A stretch of 64,000 bases of DNA from positions 2,108,001-2,172,000 of the forward strand of contig LSAX01000007.1 in the NCBI GenBank assembly GCA_001557505.1, read 5' to 3'. Shown in pieces: positions 34,162-45,412 of this stretch. The first letter of the stretch is position 1. The number at the start of each line of letters is the position of its first letter. The notes beneath the pieces are model-generated. The model was not told the origin of the DNA. It saw only the letters and a program-made list of their open reading frames with translations, and made no database searches. This DNA is from Reticulascus tulasneorum. Lineage: Eukaryota; Ascomycota; Sordariomycetes; Glomerellales; Reticulascaceae. A program made the translations under genes and the position numbers.

Positions 34162-36498
34162 TCATCGAAGATTAAACCTGCGCCAGTCATTACTGCTTTC
34201 TTCTGAGGCTAGCGCCTCACCGCTCATGATACCGTGCACATACGCTTCTCCGACCAATTGATACACCGAACCAGCAGGCGGAAGCCGTAATAGATACGGC
34301 GTTTTCCCACCTTTCAAGATACAGACCATATCGCCCTGCTGTGCGTTCCACGGTGCAAGTCCCAGATACCCCCTGCTGGTTACGAAAAGGGCTCGATGGG
34401 CACATGCTCTGCGGATGCGACGAACGTATTCACCGTATTTCTTCGGTCTATCTATCGCAACCGAAAACGAATCTTTGATGATTCTTAGCACAGAGCTGCT
34501 TGTCACATACTCTTGATAAGTCGATGTATCCGCCAACAAATCCATAAAATGAGAATTCATCTTGGATTCCATCTCTCCTGTTCTGACTTCTAAGGAAGCC
34601 GCCTCCCATATTCCTGCTGAGGTCAAATTGGGGATCTCCTGTCGCCATCCCACTTTATCATACCAAGTCTCGATGTAAATCCAATGGTCCTCTGGTGCAG
34701 ATCGGTCGCCCGCCCAGTCTGCAATGAGGGTCCTCCATAGAGCATTCTTACGACCGCCAGCGCTTGCGTACGGGCATTGACCGACATCAGCCACTGCGAG
34801 GGCCTCCCATATCTCGAGTTCTTCGATACCTTTTCTTGAGAACGGACCGATATCCGATGTCGGGTGCCATGGACAGGCAATAGCACTAATTGTGTCGATG
34901 ATGAGACCTTCGAGGGCAAGTACTTCGGGGTCGGGAGAAACCATTATGTTGGCCGCGTCAAACTTGCCAGCACTCCAGTAGCGAGGCAAAGGATCCGACC
35001 AGTCGAGGAGAGGATCCGGATCGTACTCGGTTCTCGCCGCCCAATTTGGAACCCAAGATGGCAAAGCATTCAGGCCGAACTCTTCTAGATCCTGAATAAG
35101 CCGTTTATGCTGGTCGATTGAATCAGGTGCAAACTTGACGCGCGATTGTCCAACGTTGGTCCATTCTTTCGTCCAACCCTTCGGCAAATGTCGTTGATCG
35201 GCGAAATATTGCGCAGGGATTGGATCCTCCCCTTCCAATGGACTCTTCTCATGGTCCGTCCCGTTGTTGTGATTGCGAAAATAAAAGCGCTTCCCTTCCG
35301 ATTGAATGCGTTCCCATCCGGGAGGTAGCCTAGCCCAGCCCCTTCTAGGAGGATGTTCAAGACCATCGGTAATGAGTGCGTGTAGATCATGATACCGTGA
35401 CTGGTCAATTAGGCTATAAGCAACAGGAGCACGTTGCGGAAATGACACTTGGTCACCTTTCCACTCCCTCCTGCAATTCAACAGATCCAGAGATCTCGTC
35501 TTCCCAATGACTGTCCGCGCAAAAGACGTGTAAACCTCAGCTGCGCTAGACTTGTAGTTGGGTTTGATACCGAGATCCTTGGTGGCCGAAGTAAGACCCA
35601 GAAAGCCGTATATACGGTCTTGAGGCTTCCCACAATTGAGATGTCGATAATCGTAGAGCAGCTTGTAGAGATTACCGTCCCACTCACCGGCACTATGCAT
35701 CTTTCGAAAAAGGCAGATGACCTGATATGTCTCGTCTGGAAAGATGTCCTTGGGATTGACGAACATGTCAAATACTTTGACAAGTCCCTTCAACACCCAG
35801 CTCCTGCGGATAACTGTACCAATCTCCTCCCATTCCATCGTCTCCGGACCACACATCACAACAATCTCACTGGCAAGCACCGCTTCCTGCATGATCCATA
35901 CCCGACTAAACCACGGCCGATTTAGCAACTCCTTGACCTCTCCAAGCTCGTGTTCAGTAACAAGATCCGCTCTGTTTTGCATGCTGATCGAACTGGAAAG
36001 GCTCTCGCGCACTGGAAGCGTGGGTTTTCCGAACTTTCTGTCCACCCTCCACTGATGCCATCCCATGGCCAAACTTCCCTGAATACTCTTGACCCCGATG
36101 ATAGAGGAGTCCGAAAGCTCACCGAGCCAGACACATACTCGTTGAGCTTGTTGATAGATGTCCTTCATGAGGAGGAGTTGCACATCTTTCTCACTCTCGT
36201 TTTTCTGGTTTATGCATATTGCGTCGATCCAAATCACTCGAGAGCTACTGCGCTTTCTCAGCCTTCTCAATGCTGCGTCGCAGTTTTCAAACACGCGGAA
36301 ATAACAGTCGTCTAATTTGATGTCGCTGCCGCCTTCTTTCTCGCCCCAGACATATGACAGAGCCTCGTAATTAGGCTTACTGGATAAAAACTCGTACTTG
36401 AGCTTGCATACAATGGCTGCGGAAGGTTTCTTGGCAGGTTGGAGTTCGAGGAGCCTGATCTCCCCTTCCGACGAGGCAAGCTGCCGATACGGGTTCAT
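34162..36498 (-). CDS. HET domain protein with embedded WW-like modules, 778 aa
   Basis: Intact single-exon gene starting MNPYRQLASSEGEIRLLEL. HET motifs are in order: YEALSYVWGE (about 44-53), VIWIDAICINQKN (about 88-100), WFSRVWIMQEAV (about 197-206), then the downstream GKPQDRIYGFLGL. At about 391-420 sits a WW-like module, LPPGWERIQSEGKRFYF..H..GT, in which the second Trp is replaced (TDHEKSP). A weaker second one (HLPKGWTKEW) lies at about 437-460. The C-terminus has the common HET tail (LGLAPWNAQQGDMVCIL, AYVHGIMSGEAL). HET domains drive incompatibility cell death in other fungi; the WW part may bind Pro-rich partners. A repeat lies just downstream. Confidence 0.88.
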   Translation of the reverse strand: MNPYRQLASSEGEIRLLELQPAKKPSAAIVCKLKYEFLSSKPNYEALSYVWGEKEGGSDIKLDDCYFRVFENCDAALRRLRKRSSSRVIWIDAICINQKNESEKDVQLLLMKDIYQQAQRVCVWLGELSDSSIIGVKSIQGSLAMGWHQWRVDRKFGKPTLPVRESLSSSISMQNRADLVTEHELGEVKELLNRPWFSRVWIMQEAVLASEIVVMCGPETMEWEEIGTVIRRSWVLKGLVKVFDMFVNPKDIFPDETYQVICLFRKMHSAGEWDGNLYKLLYDYRHLNCGKPQDRIYGFLGLTSATKDLGIKPNYKSSAAEVYTSFARTVIGKTRSLDLLNCRREWKGDQVSFPQRAPVAYSLIDQSRYHDLHALITDGLEHPPRRGWARLPPGWERIQSEGKRFYFRNHNNGTDHEKSPLEGEDPIPAQYFADQRHLPKGWTKEWTNVGQSRVKFAPDSIDQHKRLIQDLEEFGLNALPSWVPNWAARTEYDPDPLLDWSDPLPRYWSAGKFDAANIMVSPDPEVLALEGLIIDTISAIACPWHPTSDIGPFSRKGIEELEIWEALAVADVGQCPYASAGGRKNALWRTLIADWAGDRSAPEDHWIYIETWYDKVGWRQEIPNLTSAGIWEAASLEVRTGEMESKMNSHFMDLLADTSTYQEYVTSSSVLRIIKDSFSVAIDRPKKYGEYVRRIRRACAHRALFVTSRGYLGLAPWNAQQGDMVCILKGGKTPYLLRLPPAGSVYQLVGEAYVHGIMSGEALASEESSNDWRRFNLR

Positions 36499-36938
36499 TC
36501 TGTGAGAATCTTCTGAATCAATGGGGATTGTGTCGACTGGAGTTTATCTGAACGAAATACCGTGGACATCGAACTTAAATAGGGAGTATACTCAGTGCGT
36601 GCAGCTACTCATTCCAGATTTAGCGAGGTGGCGTTTGGGCTGAAGATCCCATATCTATTGCTGATCTCCAAGCCACATCAATAGTCTGCTCCAAATACGG
36701 AAAATCAGCCCACCGTTGCAATTCAGCCAATGTCAAATCCAGCATACCAATGGGCGCGAGACCCCATTTCCCGGATTCTGTGTCCTACTGTAGCCAAGAT
36801 CTCCGACTCATTCGCAGGGTAGCACCGGCCGCCCCTGCCCCCGTTGAAGGACTGAAGGATATCTGAATATTTGTTCTGATGATTTCATCGCAGCGAAGCC
36901 CGGTATGCCTGGTTTGCATTATCTATTTAAGTACGTTA
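36499..36938. other. HET promoter / 3' flank of PQ-loop gene
   Basis: About 440 bp upstream of the HET-WW gene (-) and downstream of the PQ-loop gene (-). Nothing recognised. Confidence 0.5.
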
Positions 36939-37890
36939 TTAGCGTAGCAATGGAGTTGTCTCGCCAACTTTGCCATTGGAGTCCACGTCTTTCCTTTGTT
37001 TCCAAGCGGCAGCGAGAAACAAAACACCCTGAACTATGGCGAACAAGCCATTATCAACTGTTGCGAAGCCTGCACTCCAGTACCATTGATTTAATCTCTT
37101 CCAAGACTGCTCCGGCGGGTACACGTAGTCCTTCTCGGGGAAAGTAAGCCGCAAGGCCCAGGCGACAGCGACAAACATAAACAAAATCGCTTGCATTGCG
37201 AGGGTAGAGAGGCTGAGCGCTTCAACAGAGGGACGAGATAATGTTGTGTGCAGCTGGGCGAATAACGAGAGAATAATGCCGACGGAGACAAAATAGCTGA
37301 TTCTGCACCCGTGTATCATCACCAAGGGCCCCCATACCCACTGGCGATCTTCCCATCTACCTTGTCGGTAATCCGTAGTCGTCATGTATAAGGCAGGGAC
37401 TAGCGAGATTGCGGCAAAGGCGATGAAAGTAATGGTAGCAATCCTTTTCGTGGAAGGCGTCGGGGGCGGGTAGTAAAGACACAGAAGTAGCCTGGTTTCA
37501 TTACCATGTAGAGTCAGCCAACGCTTCAGGTTGGGATCCAGTCATGTAGGGTAGACTCACAATAAAACTGAGCACATCAGTAACGCGACCATTTGACCAA
37601 GGTCGAGCCAGTCACCCAAGGACGGCGGAACCCCGATATGGTCATCGTGCGAGAGTCCAATTTCTAGGAAGCAGGCAGCATATATGCAGAATTGCTCGGC
37701 AGCGGATATGGCGTTAAGTAGCAGATACCATAGCGAGATGCCGGAACAGTCACCTCGCGCAATAATGCGTCCGAACTGGGGCACGAAAGAAACTACCGTG
37801 GCAAGCAGCAATGCCCTAGGTCTTGTTAGCCCCATACCGTGCTGAAGCAGGCAATACGGACGCTCTCATCATGTTGTCGAGGATACCCAT
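36939..37890 (-). CDS. PQ-loop (MtN3/SWEET-like fold) membrane protein, 278 aa
   Basis: Exons 37890..37862, 37815..37561 and 37491..36939. The start MGILDNMMRA leads into the first PQ-loop segment, ATVVSFVPQFGRIIARGDCS then GISLWYLLLN. Further hydrophobic segments follow (LGQMVALLMCSVLL, RIATITFIAFAAISLVPALY, ALSLSTLAMQAILFMFVAVA, ATVDNGLFAIVQGVLFLAAA), about six or seven in total, ending in a short charged tail ETTPLLR. The tail ending in Leu-Leu could be a vacuolar/endosomal sorting signal, as in PQ-loop amino-acid exporters; that is inference. The first intron has an unusual donor (GTCCGT) and is 46 bp, so the N-terminal exon is less certain than the rest. Confidence 0.75.
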
Positions 37891-39622
37891 ATCCAAACTC
37901 CTAAACGGCTGATAGAGACAAGGTGGATTAGGATGCAACATGCGATAATTTGTAGCGCGCAAGAGCCGGATAGGATGCGTCTTGGAAAGTTCAACTGGCT
38001 GGGAAATTCGTGGGAAATTCGTGCGCGGATGGGCGACAAAACTCGCGGAGTTCTGGGCTGGGGAAAGTTTTGGGGTCCTGTTGGTGAGAGGCTGATTGAT
38101 GCCGATTGATGCTGGAGCCTGTGCTGTTCTGACCGACGTTGGACATACTTGTGGAGCAGGCCATTGCCTATTCTTGTACTCGGTGTCTCACAAGCACATC
38201 ATCAGCCACGAAGAAAATAGCAAGCCGCGGTCTGATTTCATGTGACGTTTTGGTTGGTTGGTTGGTTGGTTGGTTGGGTCCCAGCCGCATCATACCTAGG
38301 CATCCGGCGGTTCACTATATTTAGCCAATGACAGAGAGAAGGATCACGCGGAAGGGGTTTGTGGGTTTCAAATTCCACGCATACTCTTCCTATGCAAACA
38401 AAAGTATAATTAATACATTAATATTATGCGATTGGGTGTCAAACTTCAAATGACCCCCTGCAAGGTATCAGTGCCCAGTTTCCATCGTTGTGAGGAGATA
38501 TGCAAATGAACCTGCTAACACCGTGCATTTCGTTTGCTTTAATGAGTGGACGGACGAGTTGTATGGAGCAGCCCTAATGCATGCGAGTACGCCACTGGCA
38601 GTTTATGATACCTGCTAAGCATGGACAACAAAGACCATGGCGCTGTAGATAGGATTCGCGACCCGGCTTCTGAACGGGGGCAAACCCTTAATGTTTTCCA
38701 ACGTCTCGGAGTAAAGCAAGCTACCAAATATAGAAATGGTCAGAGAAGAACAGGCGATATATGCATGGAGGAGGAGACGAGAAGACTCGTAAGTTTGTTG
38801 ATGAGGATTAGTGTCTATATGGCCTATATATCGCGTTATCGTCCCTCAACACATGGAATGGTTCCAGCCACCCAACCGACTAACATGTCCACCACATCGC
38901 TGATTAGCATGGCTACAATGTGTGGAACATTGCGGCGATATCATCGGGACTTACAATTGTATCAAGAGACCAGCATGGATGTTATAAGAGGCTGTAAATA
39001 TCTCCACAGGCCTTTGTCGAGCGGTAGCCGACCAACAAAGGTAAACCAAAATAGCAGCCTGGATCGCCTTGTATTGGACAAACGTAATGTACGGGATTCG
39101 AGGGAGGAAAAGAAAAATACCAAGTGGGGGCGTCGTTTGGTGTGCTACTGTGGCAATGTCGATGTTCTAATTACTGTGTGACTCAGTAGTATCTGCCACT
39201 ACCTAATGTATCAATGGACAGGCAAAAGCGGCGAGGGAAGCCCCAGTGAAATTGGGCGATGAGTAAGGCGAGATGGGATGTCAGGGGTTATGCTAGGATT
39301 CCCGGCACCTAATCCGCGATAGTAGCTCGTATCACAAAACTCACCACAGGCCCCAGTTTCTTCGTATTCAGAACATCGCCAAAGACTCAAAAGCGTATAG
39401 TGGCGCTAGTTCACAACCTGTACCCTTTGGGATTTTACCTCCTGCCACATTAGATGATACATGAATAGAGTGGCCTATTGATACTCATGTATATAAATGT
39501 CTTGAGATTCCGGTGTGAAGACGGTAGGAATTATGCAATCATCGGGTTTGAAGTGAAGAACCCAAAACAAGATTCTCAGACAGAATTTACCATCCTGTGG
39601 CACCAGCACACCAAGCAACATC
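37891..39622. other. Long divergent intergenic region with (TTGG)7
   Basis: About 1.7 kb with promoters of the PQ-loop gene (-) and the DUF7907 gene (+). It holds a TTGG microsatellite and one 186-codon open frame (38621..39181, +) without recognisable motifs, splice context or coding-like composition. I leave that frame unannotated. Confidence 0.5.
38250..38277. repeat. (TTGG)7 microsatellite
   Basis: Seven perfect TTGG units upstream of the PQ-loop gene. Confidence 0.9.
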
Positions 39623-40390
39623 ATGTTTAGAATGCGTTGCGCGATCAGTTCACTCGCCGTCCTCGGCCTAGCGGCAGCAATGCCCCTCGAGCCTCGCCAG
39701 GACTACGTCTATCCCGACTTCTTGTATGGCAGCGCCTTCACTCTCATTGCCAATGTAACCCACCTGGATACCGATCTGAGCCCACCAGTCCATAACTGGG
39801 TTCTCTCCAGCATCTCGAGCGGCGTAGGCAGCAACCACCCCATCCTTCAGAACACAGCCGACGGTCAAGCCAATCCACGTGTCCTATACCAGAATGGCAC
39901 AGAAACCGAGTACTACCTGGCACAGTCGCAGATTCTGACCGACGGCGGCTGCAGTCCTCTATCACCTTACAGCATTGGTGTTCAGCAGCCTTACGAATCT
40001 CTGCCTGATTACCCTAACGAGCAAGGCGTGACAATAAATCTCGCGCCCGGTAGCAGCACTCGAATCACACGCTACCCAGGTGGTAATGCATACGCGTTCT
40101 TGGAACTCATGATTCAAGGCCAGGGTTCTTTCACTGCCTGCAATCGCGAGATTTCAGCGTATCCTGGCAAGACCTTCACCACGGTCGAGTACGTTTATGC
40201 GGTCTACGACGAGGAGACTTGGCTTCCTGTAATAAACGTGCCTGAAGGCTGCACTGCCATCCGCCTGATCCCGCAGTGCTCTGCTTTGAACGATCTGTCC
40301 GAGGGATCTAAAAGCAGCCACGAGAACGTCCTGCTTGCTCGTTGCTACGAGCATGTTTCCGACATTGATTGGTCTATCTATGGCCCATAA
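39623..40390 (+). CDS. Secreted DUF7907-type protein, 255 aa
   Basis: Single-exon gene. MFRMRCAISSLAVLGLAAA is a signal peptide, followed by MPLEPRQ, a likely propeptide end. The body has the family-like opening FLYGSAFTLIANVT, then DLSPPVHNWVLSSIS and a Cys-containing C-terminal half (FTACNREIS, EGCTAIRLIPQC). These proteins are small, secreted, widespread in plant-associated ascomycetes, and of unknown function. Two or more N-glycosylation sequons (NVT, NGT) fit secretion. The 5' flank has a long leader without other open frames. Confidence 0.82.
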   Translation: MFRMRCAISSLAVLGLAAAMPLEPRQDYVYPDFLYGSAFTLIANVTHLDTDLSPPVHNWVLSSISSGVGSNHPILQNTADGQANPRVLYQNGTETEYYLAQSQILTDGGCSPLSPYSIGVQQPYESLPDYPNEQGVTINLAPGSSTRITRYPGGNAYAFLELMIQGQGSFTACNREISAYPGKTFTTVEYVYAVYDEETWLPVINVPEGCTAIRLIPQCSALNDLSEGSKSSHENVLLARCYEHVSDIDWSIYGP

Positions 40391-40505
40391 ACAAACAGGT
40401 AGCGCAGGCGCCGTGGTTAAGATATGAAATCAGATCTGAATTCACTGGGAATAATCATGAAACTCTAAACCTTGAGTGTAAAATTCGTTGCTCGGCACCC
40501 AAGTC

Positions 40506-41059
40506 ATGGGCACGCCTCTTCTCGAATACGAATTACTAGTCCACCTGTATAGATACCCACACAATACTATATTTCCTGGCTTCTATCAGCTTAGCCCCTT
40601 AAACAGCAAGCATCGTGACCCCAGCCTGCCTTATTACTCGCTGATGTGCGTCTGGAGAAATATACTCATCGTATCGTTGCCCGTAGAACGGGCAGGTGAA
40701 ACTACGAGCTTAACTTCAGGAGCTCGCTAAACCCGTTTAGGAAGGCCTGCGATTTGACACTACTTCCGGTCCCTGTAGTGGCGTTGTTGTTATATTGGCG
40801 TTGAGACAAGAACTTTCGAATGCCTTGGCACACGCTCCGCTTCTCACTGGAGCAGAATATCCTGATTGGAGTTTGGCAAATAACACTGACACTTCTACGT
40901 TATTGAGCTACATGGCTAAACAATTGTAAGTACTCTATTGCACGTGGCAGCTCATCCTAAGACCGAGAAGGACGGAGATGTCTTGTCCCTTTTGGCAGTT
41001 GCAGGGAAATTATGTCACTTGTTCAATCCATCCCCCATGTCTCTAATTCTTTACAATGA
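40506..41059 (+). CDS. Cryptic three-exon gene, hypothetical 140-aa protein
   Basis: Exons 40506..40682, 40741..40925 and 40999..41059, joined by GTAGAA...GTTTAG (58 bp) and GTAAGT...TGGCAG (73 bp). The frame stays open to a TGA 15 bp before the stop of the opposite-strand hydrolase gene. The protein reads MGTPLLEYELLVHLYRYPHN, then GLRFDTTSGPCSGVVV, ILALRQELSNALAHAPLLTG and ends IPHVSNSLQ. It lacks a signal peptide and I do not recognise the family. It could be a small real gene or the 3' end of a shrunken larger one. Support is the coding-like sequence plus two well-formed splice pairs, which I judge moderate. Confidence 0.42.
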
Positions 41060-41074
41060 TACCACTGTGCTGAC

Positions 41075-42142
41075 TTAATTCATATACTGCTCCAGCCAAT
41101 CCAGTATGTCATTCGGCCCTCGCTGGAAGTGAAGGTATCCGTCCCATCGCCGAGTGGTGTTTTCAACCCAGACAAGCTTCTTCTCTGGAATAGGGATGGC
41201 ATCAAAGATAGCCTGAACATCGTCCGGTCTCGTGAGCACATCGTTCCGCACCTGGTATATATATGTCGGTATCGTCATGCTCCTAGCCCAGGGGATAGGC
41301 GAATATTGGTCAAGGTGGAGACTTGTTCGCCAAAAGACCTCCTTGTCCAAAGCCTCCATATAGGTGAGAGGTATGTTTCGCGACTGTAGGTCGACTCGGG
41401 TAGACATGTTGGCCGAGATTGGCTGTGGCATTACGACAACCCGGATGCCCTCGAACTCCTCGGGCAACCTCGATATGGCGTAAAAGGTCGCACCGCCGCC
41501 CATACAGCGAGGGAACATCCCGAGAGTCATGTTTCGGGTGTCCTGACGGCTACGGATATAGCGGATAGAGCCAATCACGTCGCGGGACTCGTATCTTCCG
41601 CCCGAGTAGAGGACGCCATTTGCTCTCCCACTAAGGCCGTAGTTGCGGAAATCGTGAGTCAGAATGTTATATCCAGCATCGTGTAGAATTTTGTAGTCTG
41701 GGATAAAGTTAACATCAATATTATTGCCTGCTGGAGCCATCAACGAGGCCAAAGGCTCCAAATGCGAAGGCAGGCCAGCTCTGTTGAATAGCCGGGGATG
41801 GTTCATAATCAGAACCTTGCTTGATCCTTCACAGGGAAAGAACCACCCCTCGAGCGGAACACCATCCTCGGAAGGGAATGTGACGTTTTCGTACTCTAGA
41901 CCTTCCTCCTCAGGCCAGTGAAAGATCGGCGCCTCGGGCCACTGTCGGAATCCGTTGGCGATGCCCTGCAGAACCTGCGTGATTTGGGTTTCGTTCAGAG
42001 TGCTGTTGCGGCCTTGGGCTTTGTATCTCAACGTCAGCATCGCTATGGACCAAAGGGATGTACAACGACTTCAGATTTCAGACTAACCATGTACTAGTGG
42101 TAAGACACCCAGAATGAGAATGGATATGATTTGCTGAATCAT
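41075..42142 (-). CDS. Secreted alpha/beta-hydrolase-fold protein with Cys nucleophile elbow, 340 aa
   Basis: Exons 42142..42088 and 42042..41075, joined by GTTAGT...CCATAG. The first exon encodes a signal peptide, MIQQIISILILGVLPLVHA. The hydrolase fold is visible: SEDGVPLEGWFFPCEGSSKV, LIMNHPRL (oxyanion strand), YNILTHDFRNYGLSGRA, then the elbow LGMFPRCMGGGATFYA, where Cys stands at the nucleophile place usually taken by Ser (compare dienelactone hydrolase). A candidate Asp follows in VRNDVLTRPDDV and a candidate His in GYLHFQRGPNDILDW. The substrate is unknown. The first exon is needed for secretion and is lost if only the long open frame is taken. Confidence 0.78.
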
Positions 42143-43773
42143 TTCGGCCAAGAATCTCCTGCGTACAATAAGGATGGCTAAGTTTCTGGTTTCTGATTGT
42201 AAGAATGAGAGAATATCAAATTGAGAGTTAAGAAACCTCGGAATGCAATCTGCAGATTTACAGACAGTATTATACTACTTCGCCAACTCAAATTTTGGCA
42301 TGGAAAGAGAATGAGACAATCCCGTAAAAGCGACCTTGGGGCCATCAATTGTTCACAACCCATACCGGGGTATCAATTCGGGTGACTGGCTCCGTGGGCT
42401 CCGCGGAGTCTCTCGCCAAGACTTCCATACGCGGCTTCACAAAGACCCCATGAATCCGCCCTGCTGCCCGAGATACCCAATCACTGATTTCTGAATTTTA
42501 GGGGAGTCGTTTATTATCAACCTCCCTAAATCTTTCTGACCAACAATACAAAGCTGACCCAGCCTAGCGGGTCACAGAATACAGTTCAGAGGGAGATTCC
42601 TCATAGAACTCCTTGTCCATACTTCTAGCTCTACATTCAATTTTCGATAGCCTCCGGGCCGGTATCCTTCTTAGTTTCCGCCATAAAGATCGAGTTCCTG
42701 CTTTCTGCGCCTCGATCCTAGAACGCGGCCAATCTAGGATTAGTGGATCGCGCAAGCCCCGGAACAAACTGGTCGTAAGATTGCAGATACGATTGTGGCA
42801 CACTGATTAATTCTATTTTAGGCGAGGGCGTAAGTCAAAGCCCGCGACTGTTCCTGGGAGTAATCGTTAGCTCAATGTAGGCAGGTTAGGCGTGACTCCA
42901 ATGAGGGTCAGGCCTGGGTCAGGTTAAAACCAGCATCAGCTCAATTTCGAATGGGAGAACCAGAGACATTTCGGCGGCCAATATGCTGTTGCATCATATG
43001 ATTTCGGCATAGCCGTTTCTTAAAATACTGTTAGGTGCCTCTCCTGGGGTGGTATTTCACCCATGCCCACAAACATGCACGATCACGTTTAAATTGAGGC
43101 GCATTCATGGCCTTCCAAGTTAGCCCCCGCCTGCATAGACCCATAAATGGAAAAGACACCAGATATGTTTTATGCTTGGCCTCTTACAAATTAGTGTTTA
43201 CCGGATTCACCAAACGAGATTGGCGTGAATTTCACCCAAGCGGTTACAGCCATCCAGTTCCATGCGGATGTGATGGATCATAATTTCGACCAAAGGTTTC
43301 TAGCTCAGACAAATAGCACCACGGAATTGAATGGATCAGATATTATAGAGCGACGACTATATTTTCATGTTGTTCTTCGGAATCTTTTACACTGATAGGT
43401 GATCGTATGTTTTTGTTAACGAAATTCATGATTCATTTGACATGACTGTGCTATCAAAAACTCATAAGGATGTCCTTCTTTTTCACGATGATCGACAATA
43501 AGCAAGATTCGTACTTTACCACTCACTCCTAGACAACCTATGCCTCAAAATTCCAACAGCCTGGTCTACTCAGCATATATACTCGATTGTTAAACCGGAA
43601 CCCACCAAACGACAGTAACAGCAACGTCAAGTAAATAAGACAAATCTTGAAGTGTATGTCAAGTGTAGCTGGATCTCCAAGATGATCCCTCCAATGAGAT
43701 TAAGAGTCGTGTGAAGTTTAAGGGACTGAGAGAACCCAAATAGTTCGTTACGAACCCGCCACATGACTCTCGC
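42143..43773. other. Long intergenic stretch, nothing recognised
   Basis: About 1.6 kb holding the promoter of the hydrolase (-) and the 3' flank of the aspartic-protease-like gene (-). Small overlapping frames near 42560-42810 are not convincing. AT-rich toward 43300-43650. Confidence 0.5.
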
Positions 43774-45412
43774 TTAATAATGAGTTTTCCCAGAAGGCGG
43801 AGTGTGAGTGCCCCCCACTCCAGCTGGGGCCTGCGGGTTTTCCTGCAGCTCTTTGAGCTCAGCTTCCTGATTCTTTACCTTGCGTCGGAAGTAATAGACT
43901 AGGCCACCGATGGCTATCACCAGAATAAAGATGGCGACGCCCAAGCCAATAAGCCCCTTATCCTGGACGGTCAATGACTTGCCACATGGCCCCGATGATA
44001 CGGGAGCCTGTGAGAGTGTGCTCTCTTGGTCGAGGAGGCCGAGATTAAATATGGATTTCTCGTAGTCCACGAACATGTAAAGCTGTTGGAGAACAATCAG
44101 CATCGCCTGACATGCGAAGTACACCCTGAAGTGAGGATACAAAGATGTGCATGAGAAATATGTGAGATACAACCTTTGATAAGAACGCGCGACCAAGAAC
44201 TGGAGCATCTCCAATTCCGCTATCTCGATACACCATGACTTCGTTTAGGTTGTTGTTGACGACCGGGACGCCCTTGGGGTTGAGGGCACGGAGGGGCTGA
44301 ACTAGGTCTTCGGAAGTCAGGGTCACCTTTAGCCCGCCGGAGAGGGTAATCTCCATCGACTGAAGTATGCTATTGATGGAACCATTTGACTTTGCCGGGT
44401 AAACTAGTCCCGGTTCGAGATCTAGAAGGTCGCCGTACCGCCCTCTTGGAAAGTCCCGTTCTTCTTGAGCCTGCTGAATTCCATGTACGAGAGTGATCTT
44501 GTCTTTGAGGCTGCCTAGATTAGCTTCCGGCAGCCGGAAGAGCCTGTCGTACCTGTTTGGGCTCCGTCAGTAGCATTTCAGGGTATCGTATGCCAAAACC
44601 ACTTACGGCTCGATACAGGCCGGTACAGGTGGGCCGGCTCCAATCAGGAGCAGCTCCTCGTTGCCGATTTTGACAGTGAGCCTCTGGATGCCGACCTGAA
44701 GCGGGCAGAGCCTCCCCCGGTCCCCCCCTAAGGTTCGGGTGTACTTATCCATTTTGTACTCGGGAAATGCGCCTCTCACCAACCCCGGTTGGAATCCGCC
44801 AAGAATGAGGTGTCCCCTGCGCGTGGATTGGTTGTTCTGGGGTCCAACATCGATTGCAAAGGATCGAGCTACGCCCATATGCTTCAGCTGGTCCATAACA
44901 GTCGATTTTTCATCCAAAGGGAAATGGGCATTGGTATGGTCTTCCCAATTTGATATGAGCCCTGTCGAGACATGCACTGATGTTCCGGGCTGCAACTGGA
45001 TTGGGGCTCTCGTCGCCTTTTGGATGTCGACTTTGAACGTTTTGAGGTTTGGATTCTGGTCTATCAATCCTTCGACAGATGAGAGTTCGATGTTGGTATC
45101 AGTCACGTAATTCCCGCGTCTAGACCTGCATTGTTGCGGTGTTATCAGCCCTCTTCGCTGGTCTGAGCACACCTCTTGAAGGTCGATCAAGGGAGTAGCT
45201 ACGAACGAAGATGGTGTGGCACAGATTTCAGTAGTCCCATTGATGACCAGAACCACACCCCAGGAGTATACCATGTCCTGGCCGACACCATCGACTATCG
45301 GTATGTTGCAAGGCCCCAAGGAGAGCGAGATCGTGGGCAGATCGCATGAAGCAGAGGCGGCTATTTTCCCAAGGAGTGCCGTCCCGCAAGCAAGAAGGGG
45401 AAATGTCTTCAT
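43774..45412 (-). CDS. Membrane-anchored aspartic-protease-like protein lacking catalytic Asp, 497 aa
   Basis: Exons 45412..44607, 44552..44174 and 44082..43774. MKTFPLLACGTALLGKIAASA is the signal peptide (this Met is preferred to one 15 codons upstream). The fold resembles pepsin-type A1 proteins of fungi: an N-lobe strand SWGVVLVINGTTEICATPSS, the QCRSRRGNYVTD segment, and a C-lobe VLGRAFLSK..YMFVDYEKS.. (usually ..YVVFD..). The two DTG/DSG motifs are absent: the first place reads ATPSS and the second ACIEPYDRL, so it is probably not proteolytic. Near the C-terminus a TM helix (GLIGLGVAIFILVIAIGGLV) is followed by a basic stop and a short cytosolic tail with a possible coiled segment. A cell-surface sensor or adhesin is plausible. 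Confidence 0.78.

Noticed and set aside
38621..39181. 186-codon open frame on the plus strand
   Set aside because: No recognisable motif and an odd composition rich in Arg and Met. One frame of this length is expected by chance in 64 kb, so it is not called.
42564..42810. Mutually antisense frames of 79 and 65 codons
   Set aside because: Each is the reverse of the other and neither is recognisable.
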